DNA of 47,679 nt from an uncultured Prevotellaceae bacterium (GTDB lineage: Bacteria > Bacteroidota > Bacteroidia > Bacteroidales > Bacteroidaceae), in contig OMZE01000029.1 of NCBI GenBank assembly GCA_900315455.1, forward strand, positions 1 through 47,679. The letters run 5' to 3'. Position numbers and translations under genes: made by a program. Shown in pieces: positions 17,901 through 24,767 of the stretch. Every line of letters starts with the position of its first letter. The first letter of the stretch is position 1. A model generated the notes under the pieces. It was given only the letters and a program-made list of their open reading frames with translations, was not told the origin of the DNA and did no database searches.

Positions 17901-18075
17901 GGGTGACGTCAACAACGATGGATTAATCAATATTGTTGATGTCAGCACCACCATCAACTATATTCTTGGAAATGCTCCTGAGGCCTTCTCTATAAAAGCG
18001 GCCGATATGAATGGTGATGGGTTCGTCAATGTTTCTGATGTGACAACAATGATTTCCGTTATCCTCCATCTTTAG
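14929..18075 (+). CDS. Secreted C10 family (streptopain-like) cysteine protease with dockerin-like C-terminus
   Basis: The 1048-residue product has a signal peptide (CTVIAFFVCLLAMA), then an inhibitory prodomain (about 20-125: QALRKAQDFAG... GFVIISGNDQAEEILGYAD). The C10 catalytic domain (about 130-360) has CPAGCTAVAMAQVMRYH with the nucleophile at Cys162, and GHTFICDGYDG...YHINWGWVGAGNGYYRI with His305. The long middle region (about 370-980) looks like beta-rich adhesive or Ig-like modules. The end (about 990-1048) carries two calcium-loop repeats, DVNNDGLINIVD and DMNGDGFVNVSD, as in type I dockerins. It resembles SpeB and Prevotella interpain and probably degrades host or dietary protein after export. 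I do not see the usual T9SS C-terminal domain. Confidence 0.92.
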   Translation: MNRICCTVIAFFVCLLAMANPISQQQALRKAQDFAGKRMRLSSGQLKLAHVGQKDGVAGWFAFNMPEKKGFVIISGNDQAEEILGYADKGEFDYDNMPENMKVWLEQYSQSIQAINDGAMRPAKAKHPTEVVEPLITSLWGQKEPFNSQCPTINASRCPAGCTAVAMAQVMRYHRFPTTSIDAIPAYTTVTVGLDMPELPATTFDWDKMPDVLTPESPQESINEVAKLMLYCGQSTDMDYVATGSGAYTYLIPQRLPKYFNYPKTIHYVYRRSYDEAQWDSLLMHELLNGRPVIYTAYTNLSQGHTFICDGYDGNGLYHINWGWVGAGNGYYRISVACAEGEGLDENIKNYQLSINQSALLGIKPEGKDEFVAPEDVYNAYSRPSLKNGTTYTRSAKKNDFQNITLKQVFINSASTTKSLSYGVALFNESGKLTRVLAAFTTKLSSGATKTMEAADLSFGAGIVGHYTLKAVYKPSSTADWQAMGGTDRNYIDVTITNTEMTLTSVPKAHFEVKGVEMEDDHLHILFDNNDEDFFGPIYLRRMVPSTGQITAVASDNISFESGTSRDFSIYVDKSKKFDPYADEFYLSVDEYNTQYFYTNLSEEESPLEKSIEILNLSEDGTTIVGDRAMCRVTVTNVGEKRYKNYLTLSTIDSNDLTTEVECELIELQPGASLVRQYEAPISDYTVDYSLMASHHRTLYTWVNDTTEVKHVSKGAIYWTKDGQLKTKVAEGVFEVPEEAVAINLRGAYTSNNVVPNSNPNTIYMLDKTIPSRLAHSNYVNASNKGGKLTLVDGYDYFFPIEMSFSGGVSYERVIADTVNFEWNTMTLPFTPTYVSAEGSLLAWYADADATEGDFWLFNFKGVENDTVRTSYAGGVEADVPCLMAYDNRLAGQTIMFFTADKTTIAPTTLHPTLSKGDFSMVGTNMREPVGSGFVLSDNKWVWTGDDTDSEESASHTADAFRAFVTTTAAAGNVLTIDVDGIINPQGTVLMGDVNNDGLINIVDVSTTINYILGNAPEAFSIKAADMNGDGFVNVSDVTTMISVILHL

Positions 18076-18168
18076 GCGACAAGAGTCCATCTTCTTTTTT
18101 TTCTTCAGCGGATTCCCATACCTCATTTCTCCCTCGATACTTTTTGCCTTAATTTTCTTAAAAAATTG

Positions 18169-18199
18169 TTGCAAGATTTAAAAACAATCGTTATTTTTG
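18169..18199 (+). promoter_or_regulatory. Aquaporin gene promoter
   Basis: TTG (18169-18171), 20 bp and TATTTTTG (18192-18199) form the promoter. The predicted leader is about 150 nt (18204-18354), longer than for neighbours. I see no known riboswitch in it. Confidence 0.65.
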
Positions 18200-18354
18200 C
18201 ATCTAATAATAAGAAGTATTTTTAACCTGTTGCAAATAGCGCCGTTTGGGCTTCTTGAAGGAATGATAGTTCACTCAACTGAAGCAAGTTCGTTTTTTTC
18301 CTTGTGCTAATGGTTGAGAAAATGCAAAACATGAATAATCAAAAATAATATAGA

Positions 18355-19041
18355 ATGATGAAAAAGTATTTAGCAGAACTGATAGGTACGTTTGTGCTCA
18401 CTTTCATGGGATGTGGCACGGCTGTGGCTCTCAGTTGTGGAGCAGACTCCGCATCGGTAGTGGGGACGGCAGTGGCATTCGGCCTCTCGGTAGTGGCCAT
18501 GGCTTATGCCGTGGGCGGCATTTCCGGCTGCCATATCAACCCGGCCGTCTCACTGGGCATGTTCTTCTGCGGGCGCATGGGGCTGAAAGACTGTGGCATG
18601 TACATGTTGTCGCAAGTCATAGGTGCCTTTCTCGCTGCTGCCGCACTGGCATGTGTCACCTCGACAGTGGTGGGCGACCCGCTCTCATCCAGCACACTCA
18701 CTGGGGCCAATGTATGTCACTTTGGCGTGACCAATGGACTGATAGTGGAGGTGCTGCTCACTGCAATCTTCGTGTTCGTGGTATTGGGAGCCACCTCCAA
18801 GACCAATGGCGCCACCAACAATTTCGCGGGATTGGCCATCGGACTCGCACTGACACTCATCTATCTGGTGGGTATCAAGTTCACGGGCTCTTCCGTCAAC
18901 CCTGCCAGGTCTATCGGACCGGCTATCTTCGAGGGGGGCAAGGCACTCTCCGACCTCTGGGTATTCATCATCGGACCATTCGTTGGAGGGGCAATCGCCG
19001 CTTTGGTTTGGAGAGCCATTGCCACCGACGACAATGATTAG
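18355..19041 (+). CDS. aqpZ: Aquaporin (MIP family water channel)
   Basis: The 228-residue product has six membrane spans and two half-helix motifs, INPAVSLG (about residue 62) and VNPARSIGP (about 181), the two NPA boxes of the pore. The residue pattern resembles AqpZ-type water channels more than glycerol facilitators: there is no large insertion and the second motif is NPARSIGP rather than NPARDFGP. It mediates rapid water flux across the inner membrane. It is a single gene with its own promoter and a strong palindromic terminator. The symbol is by family resemblance. Confidence 0.92.
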   Translation: MMKKYLAELIGTFVLTFMGCGTAVALSCGADSASVVGTAVAFGLSVVAMAYAVGGISGCHINPAVSLGMFFCGRMGLKDCGMYMLSQVIGAFLAAAALACVTSTVVGDPLSSSTLTGANVCHFGVTNGLIVEVLLTAIFVFVVLGATSKTNGATNNFAGLAIGLALTLIYLVGIKFTGSSVNPARSIGPAIFEGGKALSDLWVFIIGPFVGGAIAALVWRAIATDDND

Positions 19042-19058
19042 TTCTTATGCGATAAGCG

Positions 19059-19094
19059 ACGATATGGGCATCACGTGATGCCCATATCGTTTTG
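19059..19094 (+). terminator. Palindromic terminator after the aquaporin gene
   Basis: A perfect 32-nt palindrome (19059-19090), arms such as CGATATGGGCATCA, is followed by TTTG. It can act in both directions. Confidence 0.8.
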
Positions 19095-19183
19095 ACAATA
19101 CAACATCTTTCACACCCTTAAACTTCGCTTTAACTCCTGGACATGGGGCGAATACGAAATTTGAGTATAAAAAATAGGAGAAC

Positions 19184-20239
19184 ATGAGAAAACTTTTCAC
19201 TTTCATCATCGGGCTGCTGGGGCTCAACGCCTTCTCTGCCTGCGCGAATGCCAACTACGGCAACGAGAACGTAGATGCTTTCGACTCTTTAATCAATCAG
19301 AAGGGCATCATCGTGCTCGACGTGCGTACGGCAAGCGAATATGCTGAAGGGCATATCCCTGGAGCCGTGAACATCGACGTGAAGCAAGACAACTTCATGG
19401 CGCAAGTGGAGAAACTGCTCGACAAGAGCAAGACCATCGCCGTGTATTGCAGAAGTGGCAGAAGGTCGGCCAACGCTGCCGACATGATGACACAACGTGG
19501 CTACAAGGTGGTCAACCTGAAAGGGGGAATCCTCGCGTGGAAGTCTGAGAACAAGCCGGTCAACAATGTCGAGGTGGATGCTTTTATGACACCCGGCGGG
19601 AAGACCGTCACCTTCTGCGCGCTTATTCATGCGAGCCTGCGGATATGCTTCGACGGCACGGAAATAGAAATCGACCCGGTACGGCAACTTCGCGAACGGA
19701 AGGTCGACTATACCGTATATCCCAAGGCCGACTACCTTTTCGTCACGCACGAGCATGCCGACCATTTCGACAAGGAAGCCATCAAGTTGCTCTCTGCCGA
19801 CAGCACACAGGTCATCACCAACAAGAGGTGTGCCGATATGCTGGGATATGGCACGGTGATGGCCAACGGCGACCAGCGCAGTCTCTCCGACCGCATGAAG
19901 GTGGAGGCTGTGCCGGCTTACAACAACACAGAGGGACACCTGCAGTTCCATCCCAAAGGACGCGATAACGGCTACGTCATCACTCTCGACGGACTGCGCA
20001 TCTATGTGGCTGGCGACACGGAAGACATCGAGGAGATGGCTGCCATCAAAGACATCGACATCGCCTTCTTGCCCTGCAACCAACCTTTCACTATGACCAC
20101 CGCCCAGTTGGTGAAGGCGGCGCGCATCGTGAAACCCAAGGTGCTCTTCCCATACCACTATGGGGATACCGACCTGAGCGGTGTGACCGAGGATTTGAAA
20201 GCCGATGATATCGATGTGAGAATCCGCCACTACGAATAG
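19184..20239 (+). CDS. Exported rhodanese-metallo-beta-lactamase fold fusion protein
   Basis: The 351-residue product has a signal peptide ending in a probable lipobox (AFSAC, Cys about 20). Residues about 30-125 form a rhodanese domain: VLDVRTASEYAEGHIPGAVNI, and the active loop CRSGRR with Cys89. Residues about 130-345 form an MBL-fold hydrolase of the UlaG-like type, with THEHADHFDK (His189, His191, Asp193, His194), then VAGDTEDIEEM and FPYHYGDTD supplying further metal ligands. The start ATG 19184 follows AGGAG. Rhodaneses move sulfane sulfur, and related MBL-rhodanese fusions include persulfide dioxygenases; here the domain order is rhodanese first and the MBL part is UlaG-like, so the substrate is uncertain. 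Confidence 0.88.
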   Translation: MRKLFTFIIGLLGLNAFSACANANYGNENVDAFDSLINQKGIIVLDVRTASEYAEGHIPGAVNIDVKQDNFMAQVEKLLDKSKTIAVYCRSGRRSANAADMMTQRGYKVVNLKGGILAWKSENKPVNNVEVDAFMTPGGKTVTFCALIHASLRICFDGTEIEIDPVRQLRERKVDYTVYPKADYLFVTHEHADHFDKEAIKLLSADSTQVITNKRCADMLGYGTVMANGDQRSLSDRMKVEAVPAYNNTEGHLQFHPKGRDNGYVITLDGLRIYVAGDTEDIEEMAAIKDIDIAFLPCNQPFTMTTAQLVKAARIVKPKVLFPYHYGDTDLSGVTEDLKADDIDVRIRHYE

Positions 20240-20374
20240 GTTGGCATTTGGCTACAACGCCATTGCGGCTATGCCGTTTGCTATCTGCATTTTGCAAAAT
20301 CCCTGACTCGTTCGTGAATAGCCCGAAGATAACCCGACAAACGGTTTCTTGAGTCGAAAAAATAACACGAAATC

Positions 20375-20405
20375 TTTGATTTGACAATTTAAAATGCTAA
20401 ATTTG
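20375..20405 (+). promoter_or_regulatory. fba promoter
   Basis: TTTG (20375-20378), 19 bp and TAAATTTG (20398-20405) form the promoter; the leader is about 45 nt. Confidence 0.78.
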
Positions 20406-20453
20406 CAATCACAAAACACTAATATTATATTTTTATAAATCTATAGTTAAATT

Positions 20454-21464
20454 ATGGTAGATTACAAATCTTTGGGCCTTGTGAACACGAAGGATATGTT
20501 CGCTCGTGCCATCAATGGCGGTTATGCCATCCCCGCTTTCAACTTCAACAACATGGAGCAACTCCAGGCCATCATCAAGGCTTCGAGCGACCTGAGAAGC
20601 CCCGTTATCCTGCAGGTGTCGAAAGGCGCACGCAACTATGCCAACCAGACCTTGCTGCAGTATATGGCTCAGGGTGCCGTGGAATATGCCAAGGAATTGG
20701 GTTGCAAGCATCCTGAGATTGCTCTGCACCTCGACCATGGCGACAGTTTCGAAACCTGCAAGAGTTGTGTCGACTTCGGCTTCTCGTCGGTAATGATCGA
20801 CGGTTCCGCTCTCCCATACGAGGAGAATATCGCACTCACCAAGAAGGTGGTGGAATATGCTCATCAGTTTGATGTCACCGTAGAGGCTGAACTGGGTGTG
20901 CTCGCCGGTGTGGAAGACGACGTGGTGGCTGCCGAGAGCCATTACACCAAGCCCGAGGAGGTAATCGACTTCGCTACCCGCACGGGATGCGACTCGCTCG
21001 CTATCTCCATCGGTACATCGCATGGCGCTTATAAGTTCACTCCCGAGCAGTGCACACGCGACCCGAAGACCGGCAAACTCGTGCCACCGCCACTGGCTTT
21101 CGACGTCCTCGATGCCATCATGGAGAAACTCCCCGGATTCCCCATCGTGCTCCATGGCTCCAGTTCTGTACCACAGGAGTATGTCGACATCATCAACCAG
21201 TATGGCGGCAAACTGCCCGACGCTGTGGGTATCCCCGAGGAGCAACTCAGCAAGGCTTCGAAGAGCGCCGTTTGCAAGATTAATATCGACTCCGACTCTC
21301 GTCTCGCTTTCACCGCTGCCGTGCGCAAGGTGCTCGTCGAGAAACCCGGTGAGTTCGACCCACGTAAGTACTGTGGTCCCGCTCGCGACGAGATGGAGAA
21401 GATGTACAAGCACAAGATCAAGGATGTGCTGGGTTCCGACTTCAAACTCGCTCAACTCGACTAA
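20454..21464 (+). CDS. fba: Class II fructose-bisphosphate aldolase
   Basis: The 336-residue product is a zinc-dependent aldolase of glycolysis and gluconeogenesis, interconverting fructose 1,6-bisphosphate with dihydroxyacetone phosphate and glyceraldehyde 3-phosphate. Recognisable parts are YAIPAFNFNNMEQLQAI, the metal site ALHLDHGDSFE (about residues 88-98), VEAELGVLAGVEDD, a phosphate-binding region (SIGTSHGAYKF) and IVLHGSSSVPQEYV. Length and motifs are complete. It is followed by a G/C-rich hairpin and an esterase gene on the same strand. Confidence 0.96.
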   Translation: MVDYKSLGLVNTKDMFARAINGGYAIPAFNFNNMEQLQAIIKASSDLRSPVILQVSKGARNYANQTLLQYMAQGAVEYAKELGCKHPEIALHLDHGDSFETCKSCVDFGFSSVMIDGSALPYEENIALTKKVVEYAHQFDVTVEAELGVLAGVEDDVVAAESHYTKPEEVIDFATRTGCDSLAISIGTSHGAYKFTPEQCTRDPKTGKLVPPPLAFDVLDAIMEKLPGFPIVLHGSSSVPQEYVDIINQYGGKLPDAVGIPEEQLSKASKSAVCKINIDSDSRLAFTAAVRKVLVEKPGEFDPRKYCGPARDEMEKMYKHKIKDVLGSDFKLAQLD

Positions 21465-21486
21465 TCCTGTCAACACTTGAACAATG

Positions 21487-21520
21487 ACGACGGGAGACCT
21501 CCTCCGAGGCCTCCCGTCGT
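21487..21520 (+). terminator. Hairpin between fba and the esterase gene
   Basis: ACGACGGGAG (21487-21496) pairs perfectly with CTCCCGTCGT (21511-21520), with additional inner pairing. No T run follows, so it may attenuate or stabilise mRNA ends rather than terminate fully. Confidence 0.55.
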
Positions 21521-21536
21521 TCGGAAAGGAGCAAAC

Positions 21537-22643
21537 ATGAAAAAATACCTGATCACTTTAATGATGGCAGCCTTGCCCTTGATGATGATGGCACAAGACC
21601 CCTTCTTCTATATCTTCCTCTGCATCGGACAGTCGAACATGGTGGGACAGGGAAAAATCTCACCTGCCGACTATATCGACGACAACAATTTCCTCAGTCT
21701 CTCGGCTGTCGACGGGCCTGATAGGAAAATGGGGGAGTGGCGCATGGCCAACCCACCGCTCTGCAGAAGCAATACGGGAATGTCGCTCGTCGACTTCTTC
21801 GGACGAATCATGCGGCGTAACTTCAACGACAAGGTGAGAATCGGTGTGATACACGTGGCGGTAGACGGCTGCGCCATCGACCTCTTCGATAAAGACGGCT
21901 ATAAGGCCTACACCGATACCATACAACCCGACTGGCTGAAGGCCGAGATTGCTGCTTATGGGGGAAATCCTTACGGACGCCTCATCGAGATGGCTCGAAG
22001 GGCACAGAAAGACGGTGTCATCCGGGGCATCCTGCTGCATCAGGGTGAGACGGATGCCTATAACGACCGGTGGCTCGAGAAGGTGAAGAAAATCTATGGC
22101 GACATCATCAGCGACTTGAACCTCGACCCGAAGAAGGTGCCGCTCGTAGCCGGTGAGGCAGTGGGAGCCGACCAAAATGGTATCTGCGCACATGCCAACC
22201 CCACCATCAACCGCTTGCCAAGTGTGCTGCCCAACTCCTACGTGGCATCGTCGAAAGGATGTGAGGCGGGACCCGACCACTTGCATTTCACCACCCGGGG
22301 ATATCGTACCCTCGGCACACGATACGCCATCAAGATGCTGCAGGCCATGGGCTTCCCGATTACCGACGGATATAGCGAACAGTCGGAGTCCTCTCTCCAG
22401 CAGCAACCAGTTCTCAACGTGGAGGCTTCGCTCGTCAACAACGATGTGCTGCATGCCGTAGCCGATGCTCCTTTGAGCAAGGTGGAGTATGTGAGTTTCT
22501 CAGGAAACGTGCTCAAGACCATAGTGAAAAATGGTGAGACGGTGGTAGATCTCGATGCCAACCTCTTCCCAGAAGAGCGACACCTCGTCATCGTGTTCTA
22601 CGGACAGAACGGCGCCACAACTTCTGTCGACATTACCCGATAA
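21537..22643 (+). CDS. Secreted SASA-type (sialate O-acetylesterase/CE6-like) SGNH esterase
   Basis: The 368-residue product has a signal peptide (LITLMMAALPLMMMAQ) and an SGNH-like hydrolase domain: CIGQSNMVGQG with the nucleophilic serine (about residue 32), LLHQGETDA (about 170), and the distal GPDHLHFTTRGYR with Asp and His of the triad (about 247-250). The family removes acetyl groups from sialic acids or plant polysaccharides such as xylan. ATG 21537 is preceded by AAAGGAG and a correct signal peptide; an upstream TTG would add a peptide encoded by the hairpin region. It ends with a strong terminator. Confidence 0.88.
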   Translation: MKKYLITLMMAALPLMMMAQDPFFYIFLCIGQSNMVGQGKISPADYIDDNNFLSLSAVDGPDRKMGEWRMANPPLCRSNTGMSLVDFFGRIMRRNFNDKVRIGVIHVAVDGCAIDLFDKDGYKAYTDTIQPDWLKAEIAAYGGNPYGRLIEMARRAQKDGVIRGILLHQGETDAYNDRWLEKVKKIYGDIISDLNLDPKKVPLVAGEAVGADQNGICAHANPTINRLPSVLPNSYVASSKGCEAGPDHLHFTTRGYRTLGTRYAIKMLQAMGFPITDGYSEQSESSLQQQPVLNVEASLVNNDVLHAVADAPLSKVEYVSFSGNVLKTIVKNGETVVDLDANLFPEERHLVIVFYGQNGATTSVDITR

Positions 22644-22662
22644 GGTGATTAGTAAGACAATA

Positions 22663-22706
22663 CAAAGGAGCCGAAGTCAATTCTTCGGCTCCTTTGCTAT
22701 TTTTCA
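22663..22706 (+). terminator. Rho-independent terminator after the esterase gene
   Basis: CAAAGGAGCCGAAG (22663-22676) pairs perfectly with its complement (22683-22696), followed by CTATTTTT. Confidence 0.9.
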
Positions 22707-22819
22707 AATGTCGTGCAAGCCAAATGCAGACAGAAGTCTGCTTTTAGCAAACTGAGGTGCAGTCGACATTCAAACGAAGTTTAGTTTTCAATTTTCAATT
22801 TTCAATTTTCAATTTTCAA
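22704..22819. repeat. Dispersed repeat copy A with TTTTCAA heptamers
   Basis: The unit beginning TTTCAAATGTCGTGCAAGCC is followed by degenerate sequence and then five exact TTTTCAA heptamers (22785-22819), lying between the convergent esterase and nnr genes. The same unit occurs at about 28088, 28497 and 36155. Confidence 0.8.
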
Positions 22820-24337
22820 TCATCCCATAATGAACTTAAATGCCTGTGGCAGATAGTCAATGATGTCGCTGGCTATCATGCTCTCCTTGCCTTTTGACTC
22901 AGCAGCCATGTCGCCGGCTAAACCATGCACGAACATACCTATCTGGCACGCTTCGGCCTGATGGTAGCCACGGGCAAGCAGACCAGTGATGATGCCGGTG
23001 AGCACATCGCCACTGCCGGCTGTCGCCATGCCGGAATTGCCGGTGGAGTTGAACACCACCTTGCCGTCGGGCATGCAGAGGGCAGAGAAATGGCCCTTGA
23101 GGATGATGTAGGCCTGCAACTTGATGGCCAGGTCTACGGCTTTTTGCAGACGCTCGCAGTCGTCGCCACAACGGGTGCCGCTCAGACGGTCAAACTCCTT
23201 GGGGTGGGGGGTTAGGATGAGACCCTTGGGCAACTGCTGTATCCATGCACGGTGATTGGCAAGGATGTTCAGGGCATCGGCATCCACCACAGCCGGACAT
23301 TGCGTGCGGCGCAACTGGGCGATAAGGGCGATGGCTGTTTCTTCAAGTTGGCCCAGGCCAGGACCGATGCCAAGGGCATCAAACTCGTCTGCACTGATGG
23401 CATCAGAGAAGTGATTGTCTTCATGGTCTACCTGGATAATGGCTTCGGGAACGGTAATCTGCAGGATGTCGAGGTTGTGCTTGGGTGTGAGAACGGTGAG
23501 CTTGCCTGTGCCAGAGCGCAGACAGGCACGAGAGGCAAGGATGGCAGCGCCTGCCATGCCATAACTGCTGGCAATGAGGAGGGCATGACCCATCAGACCC
23601 TTATGGGCGAAATCGCTGCGGGGAACAACCAATGCACGCACGTCGTCGGTCTCTTGCATCGTATACATCGTATTGGTCTTCGATATATACTCCTCGGAAA
23701 GGTTGATGTCGAGCACTTTGAGACGACCGATATATTGTTGATTGTCGGTGAAGAACATGGCGAGTTTCTTCACGCCAAGGGTCAGGGTAAGGTCGGCATG
23801 GATGATATGGGAGTGGTCGTTGTAGGTGTTGCTCTCCGACATCAGTCCGGAGGGAAGGTCGATGCTGACCACCTTGCACGGCGACTGGTTGATGTATTTC
23901 ACCAATGAGGCAAAACCTTTCTCCAACGGCTTGTTCAAACCCGTACCGAAAAGGCCGTCAACAACAAGGGTGCCACTGTCCAGACGGGGTGGGTCGAACT
24001 CATGGGTCACCTCCACGAAATTCTTGATGCCTTTGGTCTCGGCACAACGGTCGCGGTTGATGGTGCAGTCGTCGGAAAGATGGTTGCTGATGTTGAAAAG
24101 ATATACACTGACAGCATAACCCTTCAATGCCAACATGCGTGATACAGCCAAAGCATCGCCTCCATTGTTGCCAGGACCGGCAAACACTACTATGGGGGTA
24201 GTAGAAGGCCATTCCTTGGCAATGGCAAGGGTGATGGCTTTGGCAGAACGCTCCATCAGGTCGATAGACTTGATGGGCTCATGCTCGATGGTGTATTGGT
24301 CGAGCTCCTTAATCTGTGTGCTTGTGAATATTTTCAT
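22820..24337 (-). CDS. nnr: Bifunctional NAD(P)H-hydrate epimerase/dehydratase
   Basis: The 505-residue product fuses two repair enzymes. The N-terminal epimerase (about 1-215) carries VFAGPGNNGGDALAVSRML (about residue 57) and the region VDGLFGTGLNK. The C-terminal ADP-dependent dehydratase (about 225-505) has VVDADALNILA, LTPHPKEFDRL and NSTGNSGMATAGSGDVLTGIITG. Together they restore NAD(P)H damaged by hydration. ATG 24337 is chosen because the matching promoter lies only 9 bp upstream; an upstream extension would lie on the promoter itself. Confidence 0.95.
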   Translation of the reverse strand: MKIFTSTQIKELDQYTIEHEPIKSIDLMERSAKAITLAIAKEWPSTTPIVVFAGPGNNGGDALAVSRMLALKGYAVSVYLFNISNHLSDDCTINRDRCAETKGIKNFVEVTHEFDPPRLDSGTLVVDGLFGTGLNKPLEKGFASLVKYINQSPCKVVSIDLPSGLMSESNTYNDHSHIIHADLTLTLGVKKLAMFFTDNQQYIGRLKVLDINLSEEYISKTNTMYTMQETDDVRALVVPRSDFAHKGLMGHALLIASSYGMAGAAILASRACLRSGTGKLTVLTPKHNLDILQITVPEAIIQVDHEDNHFSDAISADEFDALGIGPGLGQLEETAIALIAQLRRTQCPAVVDADALNILANHRAWIQQLPKGLILTPHPKEFDRLSGTRCGDDCERLQKAVDLAIKLQAYIILKGHFSALCMPDGKVVFNSTGNSGMATAGSGDVLTGIITGLLARGYHQAEACQIGMFVHGLAGDMAAESKGKESMIASDIIDYLPQAFKFIMG

Positions 24338-24345
24338 ATGGGGGA

Positions 24346-24377
24346 CAAAGGTACGAATAAGCGAGCGGAAATCCAAA
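24346..24377 (-). promoter_or_regulatory. nnr promoter, nearly leaderless
   Basis: On the minus strand TTTG (24374-24377), 20 bp and TACCTTTG (24346-24353) form a full consensus. The predicted start near 24341 leaves only about 4 nt before the ATG. Confidence 0.7.
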
Positions 24378-24394
24378 TATTTATTTGGAATTTC

Positions 24395-24646
24395 CCGAGC
24401 GGGAGTACCTTCGGCCGCAGACCAAAGTTAGTGAAAACCGAGCGCAATGCGAAACAAAAAACAAAATTTTTTGTTTCCATTGCCGAGGTGCATCCTAACT
24501 TCGGCGAAGCCAAAGTGCAAACCGAGCGGAAAACAAAACAAACAACAAAGTTTTTGTTTTTTTGCCCGAGGTGCCGCCTAACTTCGGCGGAGCCAAAGTA
24601 CAATTAAGTGAGCGAAAAGCAGAACAAAATTTGGTTTTTCGCTCAC
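24395..24646. repeat. Degenerate ~82-bp tandem repeat, about three units
   Basis: Units starting near 24395, 24482 and 24564 share GCCGAGGTGC, CCTAACTTCGGCG, AGCCAAAGT, an A-rich AACAAAACA stretch and a T run. The last two align best. The start of the first unit is approximate. Confidence 0.6.
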
Positions 24647-24651
24647 TTAAT
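24603..24651. repeat. 16-bp perfect inverted repeat upstream of hpt-adk
   Basis: ATTAAGTGAGCGAAAA (24603-24618) and its exact complement (24636-24651) flank a 17-nt loop. The right arm falls in the spacer of the first hpt-adk promoter. Confidence 0.85.
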
Positions 24652-24744
24652 CGTAACTTTGCTGCAAAGGAGCGAAGTTACCCTGTCTCGGGATAAAAAA
24701 TGAATGAATTCATTTTGTTCTCCTCTCGACTTTTCGTAACTTTG
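24630..24744 (+). promoter_or_regulatory. Two tandem promoters for hpt-adk
   Basis: P1: TTTG (24630-24633), 20 bp, TAACTTTG (24654-24661). P2: TTTG (24714-24717), 19 bp, TAACTTTG (24737-24744). An 18-bp sequence around each -7 box is identical (24652-24669 and 24735-24752), indicating a local duplication of the promoter. Confidence 0.7.
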
Positions 24745-24767
24745 CTGCAAAGAAACAGCAAAAAACT

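Larger units (their letters stand above)
24338..24767. other. 430-bp intergenic region between nnr and hpt-adk
   Basis: This gap contains the nnr promoter, an A/T-rich imperfect hairpin (24367-24395), a degenerate approximately 82-bp tandem repeat (24395-24646), a 16-bp inverted repeat (24603-24651) and two tandem promoters facing hpt-adk. No coding sequence is convincing; short readable frames only follow the repeats. Confidence 0.75.
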
